Assembly: GCA_028717785.1 (NCBI GenBank)
Contig: JAQUND010000071.1
Span: forward strand, 1-7,801
Source of the DNA: Candidatus Nanoarchaeia archaeon
GTDB taxonomy: Archaea > Nanoarchaeota > Nanoarchaeia > SCGC-AAA011-G17 > JAFCDX01
Direction: 5' to 3'
DNA length: 7,801 nucleotides
The notes under the pieces are model-generated. The model saw only the letters and a list, made by a program, of their open reading frames with translations, did not search any database and was not told where the DNA came from. Position numbers and translations under genes: made by a program. Positions 1 through 5,586 of this stretch are shown here, piece by piece; within the stretch, counting starts at the first letter, position 1, and the number at the start of each line of letters is the position of its first letter.

Positions 1-95
1 TAAAAATAGAAATTGATAATACTTATATACATTCAACATAGTTTATAGATAACAATAACTAACCAATATGGTTTAATTTTAATTTATTCAACCTC

Positions 96-124
96 TTGAC
101 ATTTTAACTTTCTTGATGTATATT
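96..124 (+). promoter_or_regulatory. sigma70-like promoter for the 145-1668 gene cluster
   Basis: A perfect -35 hexamer TTGACA (96-101) is followed after exactly 17 bp by TATATT (119-124), five of six bases of the -10 consensus. Transcription would start near 131, giving a very short leader before the SD-like AGAAAGG and the ATG at 145. Such strong host-type promoters are typical of early phage transcription units. The rest of 1-95 is AT-rich and I see no gene, terminator or repeat in it. Confidence 0.72.
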
Positions 125-144
125 CATGTTAAGAAAGGTCAATT

Positions 145-819
145 ATGCCTTATATCATTAAAGAAATCCGCAAAAACGTGCTTCAAATTGAAGCGGATAC
201 CCAATATGAAATAGCCTCAATGTTCCTACGGCCTCAGGAATACTATGAGTCTCCATTTGAGAACATATACCGTAATGTGTTCACTTTAGATGAATATATG
301 GATACATATGCCAAAAAGAACGGAGCTTTTACATACTATACAGACTGGAACGGCTTTAATATCCCAGGAAACATTCTTAACGAATTTTATACCAATTTTC
401 AATATATTCTTAATAAAAAGGAAATTGAACTGTTTAACCTTATTAAAAGCTTAGTTAATGTTGATAAAGATAATTATTATGTTATTGGGACATGTAAATC
501 TTCACCAGTTGCCATTAAACATGAAATTGCTCATGCTTATTGGTATCTCTATCGTAGTTATAAAAAATCAATGAAAGAGATTATATATACCAGCGATGAA
601 CAAATTATTTCTAAAATTGAAGACCATTTGCTTAATATGGGTTATAAAAGTAATATGATATATGATGAAATTCAGGCATATCTATCAACTGGGTTTAAAC
701 ACTGGCTGCTGGAACATATTGAATGGCGAAAAATTGAAAATGCTAAAGTAGATAATCTGTCACTGTTTACTAAATGCTTTAAAGAGTTTGATAATTTAAA
801 TAATACTTTAAAGGAGTGA
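145..819 (+). CDS. Phage protein with HExxH zinc-metalloprotease-like motif
   Basis: A 224-residue protein. Residues 126-130 read H-E-I-A-H, the zinc-binding helix of zincin metalloproteases (two His ligands and a catalytic Glu). About 45 residues later comes Y-D-E-I-Q-A-Y (Glu175), placed as the third, glutamate ligand of a gluzincin would be. The motif lies in a predicted helix preceded by a segment that could be a strand (YYVIGT). There is no signal peptide or membrane segment, so action in the host cytoplasm is expected. The N-terminal 110 residues resemble no domain I recognise. ATG 145 is preceded by AGAAAGG at a good distance and lies just downstream of the 96-124 promoter, so it is probably expressed early. 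The stop overlaps the SD of the next gene. A role in cleaving a host protein is inference; the fold could also be a non-proteolytic relic. Confidence 0.72.
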   Translation: MPYIIKEIRKNVLQIEADTQYEIASMFLRPQEYYESPFENIYRNVFTLDEYMDTYAKKNGAFTYYTDWNGFNIPGNILNEFYTNFQYILNKKEIELFNLIKSLVNVDKDNYYVIGTCKSSPVAIKHEIAHAYWYLYRSYKKSMKEIIYTSDEQIISKIEDHLLNMGYKSNMIYDEIQAYLSTGFKHWLLEHIEWRKIENAKVDNLSLFTKCFKEFDNLNNTLKE

Positions 820-821
820 AT

Positions 822-1010
822 ATGAAACTTGGTGCAGTGTGGCTTGTTGCTCAGATTGTTTTTTGGATTTCTTATCTTATTACGCAGATTGGTGTTCCAA
901 ATGATGCGTATGTCATTGGATGGGAACATATATTTATAATGGCTGCTATTATCGCTTCTATTGCAATGCCAGCGTTTTTGGCAGGGCGTGACAGTTCAGT
1001 AAAAAAATAA
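822..1010 (+). CDS. Small two-helix membrane protein
   Basis: A 62-residue hydrophobic protein with two predicted transmembrane helices, about residues 4-22 (starting with AVWLVAQIVFWISYLI) and 34-54 (HIFIMAAIIASIAMPAF). A polar linker (GVPNDAY) joins them and the C-terminus is basic (GRDSSVKK). A GTG six bases upstream (816) is in frame, but it lies within the SD itself, so the ATG at 822 with AAGGAG at 811-816 is preferred. The gene follows the HEIAH protein almost without gap and is probably co-transcribed. Inner-membrane location is likely; function is unknown. Small inner-membrane proteins are frequent in early regions of T4-like phages, where some act in superinfection exclusion or lysis control, but nothing here points to one of those. 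Confidence 0.75.
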   Translation: MKLGAVWLVAQIVFWISYLITQIGVPNDAYVIGWEHIFIMAAIIASIAMPAFLAGRDSSVKK

Positions 1011-1019
1011 GGAATTATT

Positions 1020-1268
1020 ATGAATAGATATGGTGTTGATGTTTCATATTTTGAAAAAGAATTAGCTGCATTATCACGGTCATTACCTAATAGAACACCA
1101 GCAGAACTTGAGAGATATCTTATTCGATTAGCCAAAGTAGCTCGTCCGCATAAAGTTAAAAAGAGTTCTAAACCTAAACAAGCATTATCAATTGATCAAC
1201 AAATTGCTTATAATGAAAAATTAATTGATAGCGCAGTAATGAATCTTAGACGTTTCGGTCAATCATAA
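1020..1268 (+). CDS. Conserved small phage protein of unknown function
   Basis: An 82-residue, basic, soluble protein. The first half is helical and carries a motif-like stretch at residues 24-41 (NRTPAELERYLIRLAKVA). Short proteins with the same pattern (a Tyr-Phe-rich start, then a Thr-Pro-x-Glu-Leu helix) recur in my memory of proteobacterial phage genomes as uncharacterised proteins. The middle is Lys/Pro-rich (residues 45-54), probably a flexible linker, followed by a second helix (IDQQIAYNEKLIDSAVMNLRRF). The ATG is preceded by AAGGAA at 1009-1014, which overlaps the stop of the upstream membrane protein gene, so the two are likely translated from one mRNA. No catalytic or metal-binding motif is visible. 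Function is not recognised. Confidence 0.72.
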   Translation: MNRYGVDVSYFEKELAALSRSLPNRTPAELERYLIRLAKVARPHKVKKSSKPKQALSIDQQIAYNEKLIDSAVMNLRRFGQS

Positions 1269-1287
1269 AAAATATAAAAGGTATATT

Positions 1288-1668
1288 ATGTGGTATTCTG
1301 TAAAAGATAAATTGCCTAATCCAAATGTTAATTGTTTAACGTATTCACCTAATGTTAATGGTATATATCGTATTTTAAGTACATATAACGGAAGATTTTT
1401 TAGTGATGTTACTCATTGGATGTATCTTCCTAAAGTACCGGTTATAGAAAATGAACTAGTTGATATTTCTAATGACGATACTTTAATAGAAATTGAAGAA
1501 TGGTTAGATGCGTGTCATAGTGGCATATTTATTGACTATGACGGGTACGGATGTTTTGCTTATGAAAAACAAAAATCTATTATTCAAGTTTGGCCTTCAA
1601 TGATTATGACTGATGAATTTAAACAACTACGCAAAGATTTTACTCATATAGTTTGGTATAATAGATAA
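1288..1668 (+). CDS. DUF551-like protein
   Basis: A 126-residue protein. Residues 1-51 follow the DUF551 pattern common in phages and prophages: an N-terminal Trp with V-x-D-x-L-P (WYSVKDKLP), a short body, and the signature V-T-H-W-M-Y-L-P at residues 41-48, close to the family's VTHWMPLPEPP. The C-terminal 75 residues (including EIEEWLDACHSG, IDYDGYGCFAYE and the end THIVWYNR) are acidic to neutral, rich in aromatic residues, and lie outside DUF551; I do not recognise them, so this may be a two-part protein. The ATG is preceded by AAAAGG (1276-1281). It stands between the 82-residue protein and the RtcB gene in the same run of genes. The function of DUF551 is unknown. Confidence 0.7.
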   Translation: MWYSVKDKLPNPNVNCLTYSPNVNGIYRILSTYNGRFFSDVTHWMYLPKVPVIENELVDISNDDTLIEIEEWLDACHSGIFIDYDGYGCFAYEKQKSIIQVWPSMIMTDEFKQLRKDFTHIVWYNR

Positions 1669-1679
1669 GGAAAAAAACA

Positions 1680-2210
1680 ATGTTTGAAATTAAAGGTAAA
1701 TATACTACAGCCAAAGTAATGATTGATGATGTAGAGCCTACTTGTACTGCTCAGATTAATACTTTTGTTAATCATCCCGCATTTACGAACCTAATATCTA
1801 TAATGCCGGATACCCACTCAGGTAAAGGGTCTGTCATAGGATTTACTATGGCAATGACTGATAAGGTTATTCCGAACGTGGTTGGCGTTGATGTGGGGTG
1901 CGGAGTATTATCAATTAATATAGACAAGGTTTTGCCTATTGCATTTGAACAGTTAGATCATAAGATTCGTCAAAGAGTGCCGTTTGGATTTGATACACAC
2001 GAGCATTCGATTATTGATATGAAGAAAGAGTTTCCGTGGCATTCGGTTAATACTTTATCACATAATTTTTCGTTAGCTTATAATCAAAAATTTAGAACGA
2101 ATTATTATGGTGATTCTTATGATTATAATTGGTTCATGGATAAACTAAACAAAATTGGAGCATCGCCCTCACGAGTACTGAAGTCTATTGGTACTCTTGG
2201 GGGCGGCTAA
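1680..2210 (+). CDS. rtcB: RtcB-type RNA ligase, N-terminal part (frame broken at 2208)
   Basis: RtcB ligates RNA 2',3'-cyclic phosphate (3'-phosphate) ends to 5'-OH ends using GTP and Mn2+; in phages this fits repair of tRNA or other RNA cut by host defence nucleases. Family motifs are clear: MPDTH at residues 42-46, then D-V-G-C-G at 71-75, where Asp71 and Cys74 match the conserved Mn ligands (Asp95 and Cys98 of the archaeal enzyme). The fragment ends S-I-G-T-L-G-G-G and then TAA. In intact RtcB, GTLGxG is followed directly by N-H-F; here N-H-F appears five bases later in another frame (2213). The ATG has AAGG at 1667-1670. Alone, this 176-residue piece lacks the catalytic His and most metal-binding His, so it cannot be active by itself. 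It is either a disrupted gene, a recoded gene, or carries a sequence error. Confidence 0.85.
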   Translation: MFEIKGKYTTAKVMIDDVEPTCTAQINTFVNHPAFTNLISIMPDTHSGKGSVIGFTMAMTDKVIPNVVGVDVGCGVLSINIDKVLPIAFEQLDHKIRQRVPFGFDTHEHSIIDMKKEFPWHSVNTLSHNFSLAYNQKFRTNYYGDSYDYNWFMDKLNKIGASPSRVLKSIGTLGGG

Positions 2211-2212
2211 GT
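2208..2212 (+). other. Five extra bases (TAAGT) interrupting rtcB between GTLGGG and NHF
   Basis: The upstream frame reads GGC (2205-2207) TAA; the conserved Asn codon AAT begins at 2213. Removing 2208-2212 restores the motif G-T-L-G-G-G-N-H-F-I-E exactly. A -1 shift after 2207 would also join the frames, with Leu-Ser inserted. A run of five G (2199-2203) lies just upstream; one more G would also join the frames but would turn the conserved Gly before Asn into Arg-Leu-Ser. Confidence 0.75.
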
Positions 2213-3013
2213 AATCACTTTATTGAGATTGGTTTGGATGATAATAAGAACTATTGGATTACTATTCATACTGGTTCGAGAAATTTTGGTAAGTGTGTAT
2301 GTGATTATTGGCAGGATAGGGCTTCGTCTTTGTTTAAAAAGGATAAGAAGGATGTATTAAAAGATCGTATTATTGAGATTCGTAAGCAATATACTGGTAT
2401 GGATATTAAGGTAAAGATTAAGGAAGCTAGGGCTGAATTGATTATGGATGGTGTTCAAAAGTCTGATTTAGATTTTTTGGAAGGTGAAAATGCTGTTAGT
2501 TATCTTTATGATATGATATTTGCACAAAAGTATGCTGAGGTTAATAGGGAATTAATCGCTAAAACCATATTAGACATCTTAGGGGTGCCAGCTATCGATC
2601 GTATTGAAACTGTGCATAACTTCATTGATTTCCGTGACTTTATTATTAGAAAGGGTGCTATTCGATCTTATATCGGTGAGAGAATAACAATACCGTTTAA
2701 TATGCGTGATGGTATTTTGGTTTGTGAAGGTAAATCAAATCCTGAATGGAATTACTCGGCTCCTCATGGAGCTGGTAGATTAATGTCAAGATCTAAAGCT
2801 AAAAAAGTTTTAAACATGGATATTTTTAAATCACAAATGGAAGGTATATATTCAACATCAGTTTGTAATAATACTTTAGATGAAGCTCCTGATGCTTATA
2901 AAGATTCTAAAGTAATTGAACAAGCTATTGAACCAACTGCTAAAATTCTTTTTAAAATTAAACCAATATTAAATATGAAAGATTCAGGCGAAACTCATTA
3001 TAATAAGGAGTGA
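2213..3013 (+). CDS. rtcB: RtcB-type RNA ligase, C-terminal part
   Basis: Reading from 2213 this frame gives N-H-F-I-E-I, the direct continuation of the GTLGGG motif that ends the upstream piece. It then carries I-H-T-G-S-R-N-F-G (metal-binding His), V-H-N-F-I-D (a further His), and A-P-H-G-A-G-R with the His codon at 2765-2767, equivalent to the His that becomes guanylylated in RtcB. The ending (EAPDAYKDS, then KPI) also matches the family. Joined to 1680-2210 the protein would be about 442 residues, near the 408 of E. coli RtcB. No good independent start exists: 2234 is a TTG with no clear SD, and the first in-frame ATG (2399) would remove the NHF and HTGSR motifs. The intact catalytic residues argue for recent breakage or recoding rather than long decay. 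Confidence 0.82.
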   Translation, partial: NHFIEIGLDDNKNYWITIHTGSRNFGKCVCDYWQDRASSLFKKDKKDVLKDRIIEIRKQYTGMDIKVKIKEARAELIMDGVQKSDLDFLEGENAVSYLYDMIFAQKYAEVNRELIAKTILDILGVPAIDRIETVHNFIDFRDFIIRKGAIRSYIGERITIPFNMRDGILVCEGKSNPEWNYSAPHGAGRLMSRSKAKKVLNMDIFKSQMEGIYSTSVCNNTLDEAPDAYKDSKVIEQAIEPTAKILFKIKPILNMKDSGETHYNKE

Positions 3014-3016
3014 TAT

Positions 3017-3202
3017 ATGAAAAATGTTATGATACAAGTAGGAATTGTATTTTTAGTTTGTTATATCATTCAAATATTTGGAGTATTAATAGCATTATTT
3101 GATGGTAGTAGTTTGGAGGACAAGAAACATTTTTTCTTTTGGTGTATTCCTTTTATTCCTTTTTTAGTTTTAATATATAAAAAAATTAAAGATTTGGATT
3201 AG
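3017..3202 (+). CDS. Small two-helix membrane protein
   Basis: A 61-residue protein with two predicted membrane helices, about residues 5-28 (starting VMIQVGIVFLVCYIIQIF) and 38-54 (HFFFWCIPFIPFLVLIY). A short acidic loop (DGSSLEDKK) joins them, and a basic-acidic tail (KKIKDLD) follows. The ATG has a strong SD, AAGGAG at 3005-3010, which overlaps the end of the RtcB frame, so it belongs to the same transcription unit. It is the last gene before the GC-rich repeat array. No family is recognised; inner-membrane location is inferred from composition only. Confidence 0.72.
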   Translation: MKNVMIQVGIVFLVCYIIQIFGVLIALFDGSSLEDKKHFFFWCIPFIPFLVLIYKKIKDLD

Positions 3203-3210
3203 TTTTTCTG

Positions 3211-3275
3211 GGCAAGGCGAGGCTGGGTGCGGCAAGGCGAGTCCCGGCATGGCTTGGCTAGGCATAGCAAGGCAA
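3211..3275. repeat. GC-rich pentanucleotide array, 13 units of GGCNN type
   Basis: Read in steps of five from 3211 the units are GGCAA, GGCGA, GGCTG, GGTGC, GGCAA, GGCGA, GTCCC, GGCAT, GGCTT, GGCTA, GGCAT, AGCAA, GGCAA. Ten of thirteen start with GGC, and the last two bases vary. The first and second units recur as units five and six. The GC content contrasts sharply with the AT-rich flanks. It falls in the gap between the membrane protein gene and the nuclease gene, and a 5-bp period is incompatible with a conserved coding frame, so it is taken as non-coding. Confidence 0.85.
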
Positions 3276-3286
3276 GAGATTATATT

Positions 3287-3330
3287 AATAACATCTTTCA
3301 CGATTGATATTTTTGTTGGAAGATGTTATT
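3287..3330. promoter_or_regulatory. 14-bp-stem inverted repeat upstream of the nuclease gene
   Basis: AATAACATCTT (3287-3297) is matched perfectly by AAGATGTTATT (3320-3330). The stem continues inwards with a T-G wobble, C-G and A-T (3298-3300 with 3317-3319), leaving a 16-base loop (3301-3316). The repeat ends eight bases before the likely start codon at 3339 and is followed by TTTTATATAT. It could act as a weak terminator for the upstream genes, as a hairpin limiting nuclease translation, or as a protein-binding operator. A weak promoter-like pair overlaps it (TTGATA 3304-3309, 17 bp, TATTTT 3327-3332). Confidence 0.6.
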
Positions 3331-3338
3331 TTATATAT

Positions 3339-4034
3339 ATGGATAACAATGTAAATCTAAAGGTACTTAAAAGCCCATTATTTTTAGATGAATTAGTTCG
3401 CAGGACTGAGATTTCCTGCTCTAAAAGTTTTTGGCGATTTTGTGACGGTAAACATACTTTAAGGTATATTATTAATCAGGCAGCCGATTCTACAAGTAGG
3501 TCCATAATATCTAACAGAATTAGTGTTAAGGTTGGTGAGGAGTTTGAACAAGAGTTTAAACCTACATTAAAGTCTTTTGGATTATCTTGTAAACATATTG
3601 ATAATTCAACTGCTGATTTTTTAATAAATAATGTGTTATGGGAATTAAAAACTTCTAAGCATAGTAAAAAATCATATTCATTACAAGGTTCAACTCATTC
3701 TAATTTATTATGTGAGAATTATATTTTTATCAGATATGAATTAGATTTAGATACTGTTATTAAGTATAAAAGTAAACCTAATAATATAATTAAAGGTATT
3801 CATTTTTCAATACATAATGGCATAGTTAAAAAAGAATATTGGATTGGTGAAGCAACTAACAATAATAGTAGAACAGTATTAAAAGTACCTAATAGTAAGT
3901 TGAGTTTGTTTCAAAAAGGTTTAATATATGGTGAAGTAATACCTGCTAAAAAGTACTTACAGTTTAAAACGATACCATTTAAGCTGTATGAAATTCAACA
4001 TAACAACACAATTTTATCCAATATAATAAAATGA
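3339..4034 (+). CDS. Putative type II restriction endonuclease (PD-(D/E)XK fold)
   Basis: A 231-residue protein from ATG 3339. Residues 91-105 contain T-A-D-F-L and then L-W-E-L-K-T-S, the D-x(8)-E-x-K pattern of PD-(D/E)XK nucleases (Asp93, Glu102, Lys104), followed by a basic segment (KHSKKS), a Gln-Gly-Ser-Thr-His patch and a hydrophobic strand (NYIFIRYEL). The stop overlaps the methyltransferase start by four bases (ATGA at 4031), a classic R-M operon layout. The frame is open back to an ATG at 3249, but that codon lies inside the pentanucleotide array and the extra 30 residues do not look like a real N-terminus. ATG 3339 has no SD at normal spacing (GGAAGA is 15 bases away), which would keep nuclease synthesis low. 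The protein identity rests on motif and context; the recognition sequence cannot be read. Confidence 0.62.
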   Translation: MDNNVNLKVLKSPLFLDELVRRTEISCSKSFWRFCDGKHTLRYIINQAADSTSRSIISNRISVKVGEEFEQEFKPTLKSFGLSCKHIDNSTADFLINNVLWELKTSKHSKKSYSLQGSTHSNLLCENYIFIRYELDLDTVIKYKSKPNNIIKGIHFSIHNGIVKKEYWIGEATNNNSRTVLKVPNSKLSLFQKGLIYGEVIPAKKYLQFKTIPFKLYEIQHNNTILSNIIK

Positions 4035-4984
4035 ACTTAGAACTTAATAAGCTAATATGTGGTAATAATGTAGATGTTTTAAAAACATTTCCTGATAATT
4101 GTGTTGATTTATGTCTGACAAGTCCTCCATACGATGATCTAAGAGCATATAAAGGTAAAGTCTCAGATAAAGATTATAATGGTTATTCTTTTCCGTTTGA
4201 ACCATTAGCTAAAGAATTATACCGTGTAATTAAACAAGGTGGCGTTATTGTGTGGATTATTAACGACGGTACGGATAAGAATGGGTCAAAAACCGGGTCT
4301 AGTTTCAAACAAGCTTTATATTTCAAGGAAGTTGGGTTTAATATTCATGATATAATGTTTTATGAGAAAAATGGTTGTTCTTTCCCTTCTAAGAATCGTT
4401 ATTATCAAACAATTGAATATATGATGGTGTTTTCCAAAGGTAAGCCTAAAACAGTTAGACTTATTGATGATAGAAAGAATTTATGGGCTGGTTTTACAAG
4501 TTGGGGAAATCAGACTAATAGAGGTCAAGGAGATGATTTAACTGTAGTAGGTAAGTCTCCTGTAACTCCTGATTACGGTGTTAGATTTCAATTATGGCGT
4601 TATAATACTGGTAAAGGCTTTACTACTAATGATGAAATAGCCTTCAAGCACCCCGCAATCTACCCCGAGGCTTTAGCAAGAGATCATATTATATCATGGA
4701 GTAATGTAGGCGATGTTGTATTAGACCCTTTTATTGGTTCTGGAACTACCGCAAAGATGGCATTGTTACATAGAAGATGTTATTTTGGAATAGATGTTAA
4801 TCAAGAATATGTTGATTTAGCCAATGAAAGACTTAGTCATTATCAAACAGAATCTTTTATGGAAGATCAATATAGTGATTCTGCTTTTATAAATAGTCTC
4901 CGTAACAAACAAAAAGAGAAAGAAATAAGTAAAAATATTGATATACATAATGAAGAAAGTTCCTCTTTAAGTGACTTATTTTAA
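4031..4984 (+). CDS. Beta-class DNA methyltransferase (N4-cytosine or N6-adenine)
   Basis: A 317-residue SAM-dependent DNA amino-methyltransferase. The catalytic motif IV, T-S-P-P-Y, is at residues 30-34 and the SAM-binding motif I, D-P-F-I-G-S-G-T-T, at 232-240, followed by the G-I-D-V motif II region (253-256). Catalytic motif first and SAM motif last is the beta-class order. The segment H-P-A-I-Y-P (207-212), just before motif I, is the usual motif X region. Residues 35-230 hold the target-recognition part. S-P-P-Y is commonest in N4-cytosine enzymes but also occurs in beta N6-adenine enzymes, so the modified base is left open. The start overlaps the nuclease stop and has no SD, suggesting translational coupling. 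The last 25 residues are a low-complexity Ser/Glu/Asp-rich tail. It probably protects DNA from the upstream nuclease. Confidence 0.88.
   Translation: MNLELNKLICGNNVDVLKTFPDNCVDLCLTSPPYDDLRAYKGKVSDKDYNGYSFPFEPLAKELYRVIKQGGVIVWIINDGTDKNGSKTGSSFKQALYFKEVGFNIHDIMFYEKNGCSFPSKNRYYQTIEYMMVFSKGKPKTVRLIDDRKNLWAGFTSWGNQTNRGQGDDLTVVGKSPVTPDYGVRFQLWRYNTGKGFTTNDEIAFKHPAIYPEALARDHIISWSNVGDVVLDPFIGSGTTAKMALLHRRCYFGIDVNQEYVDLANERLSHYQTESFMEDQYSDSAFINSLRNKQKEKEISKNIDIHNEESSSLSDLF
4888..4895 (+). promoter_or_regulatory. Possible T4-type late promoter inside the methyltransferase gene
   Basis: TATAAATA, the exact core of T4 late promoters, occurs within the coding sequence of the methyltransferase tail, about 100 bases before the phosphoribosyltransferase start. 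In AT-rich coding DNA such an octamer can occur by chance, and the bases after it (GTCTCC) do not extend the match, so it is only a candidate. Confidence 0.25.
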
Positions 4985-4993
4985 GGAGCTAAC

Positions 4994-5410
4994 ATGGAAT
5001 TGTCTGCAAAAGAAAGAAGTAATAGTACTGATTTAAAGAAAATTATATTGACTTGGCCTGATTATTTAACTATGAATTATAAGTTAATTGATATATTAAA
5101 AGAAAAGGATCTTAAAATTGAAGCTATATATGGAATTCCTAGAGGTGGATTAATACCGGCTGTTATGCTATCACATGAATTAAACGTACCAATCATATAT
5201 AAATTCTTTGGGTTTGAATGTAACTTCTATAGTAAAATACTAGTAATTGATGATATATGTGATACTGGTAAATCTTTAAAAGAACATGCATATATCCCAA
5301 ACAAGATAATAACAGCTACTTTATTTAAACATATTAAAAGTAGCTTTACACCAGACTATTATATTGAAACAAATGATTGCTGGATTAGTTTTCCTTATGA
5401 GAAGGAGTAA
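4994..5410 (+). CDS. Purine-type phosphoribosyltransferase
   Basis: A 138-residue protein of the type I phosphoribosyltransferase fold, which joins a base to PRPP. The PRPP-binding motif is clear at residues 83-94 (L-V-I-D-D-I-C-D-T-G-K-S), preceded by the early strand-loop Y-G-I-P-R-G-G (46-52) and helix LIPAVMLSHEL. The C-terminus, C-W-I-S-F-P-Y-E, resembles the W-x-x-F-P-W-E ending seen in xanthine/guanine-type enzymes. It is shorter than bacterial Gpt (152 residues) because the loop before the PRPP motif is compact. The ATG has AAGGAG at 4983-4988, just after the methyltransferase stop. A location two genes before an IMPDH/GMPR-family gene supports a role in purine salvage during infection. 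The preferred base (guanine, xanthine or hypoxanthine) cannot be fixed from the sequence. Confidence 0.82.
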   Translation: MELSAKERSNSTDLKKIILTWPDYLTMNYKLIDILKEKDLKIEAIYGIPRGGLIPAVMLSHELNVPIIYKFFGFECNFYSKILVIDDICDTGKSLKEHAYIPNKIITATLFKHIKSSFTPDYYIETNDCWISFPYEKE

Positions 5411-5412
5411 TT

Positions 5413-5586
5413 ATGCCAGATATATGCAAATGTCAAGGTTATGATTGTAAAATGAAAGAAAAATGCTATAGATATACAGCCAAAGATACTCCTAATTGGC
5501 AAAGCTATTTTTCTGAAAATCCTACTGAAAAAGATGGTACTTGTAAATACTACTTGGAGGATTATAGCAATGATCGACTTTCGTAG
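5413..5586 (+). CDS. Small Cys-rich phage protein
   Basis: A 57-residue protein with five Cys: C5-K-C7, C12, C18 and C44. The pattern C-x-x-x-x-x-C-Y-R-Y-T-A-K around residues 12-24, then Q-S-Y-F (30-33) and C-K-Y-Y (44-47), matches a small cysteine-rich protein type seen in many bacterial and phage genomes; the spacing suggests metal binding. The ATG has GGAG at 5403-5406, overlapping the end of the phosphoribosyltransferase gene. The stop at 5584-5586 overlaps the first 17 bases of the next gene (start 5570), so the three genes 4994-6433 form one tightly coupled unit. No enzymatic function is known to me for this type. Confidence 0.78.
   Translation: MPDICKCQGYDCKMKEKCYRYTAKDTPNWQSYFSENPTEKDGTCKYYLEDYSNDRLS

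Noticed and set aside
61..73. Short inverted repeat AACC/GGTT in the leader.
   Set aside because: A 4-bp stem with a 5-base loop is too weak to call a terminator or operator in AT-rich DNA.
672..929. Open frame of 85 codons on the minus strand.
   Set aside because: It runs antisense across the end of the HEIAH gene and the membrane protein gene, has no SD, and all other genes are on the + strand.
931..938. TATTTATA, a reverse-complement late-promoter core on the minus strand.
   Set aside because: It lies in coding DNA of the membrane protein and there is no minus-strand gene to serve.
872..1135. Open frame of 87 codons on the minus strand.
   Set aside because: It lies antisense to two well-supported small genes with good SDs and has no recognisable motif.
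1680..3013. Intein as the cause of the RtcB split.
   Set aside because: The break has only five bases, no intein blocks are present, and the known archaeal RtcB intein site is before the metal-binding Cys, which is intact here.
3211..3275. Possible CRISPR array.
   Set aside because: The period is 5 bp, there are no spacers, and no cas genes are present.
3249..3338. Upstream in-frame ATG giving the nuclease 30 more residues.
   Set aside because: The ATG is part of the GGCAT/GGCTT repeat units, there is no SD, and the extra residues run through the array and the inverted repeat.
5534..5569. Upstream in-frame ATG for the IMPDH/GMPR-family gene.
   Set aside because: No SD precedes it and it lies in the Cys-rich gene; GGAGG at 5556-5560 clearly serves the ATG at 5570, which gives a family-like N-terminus.
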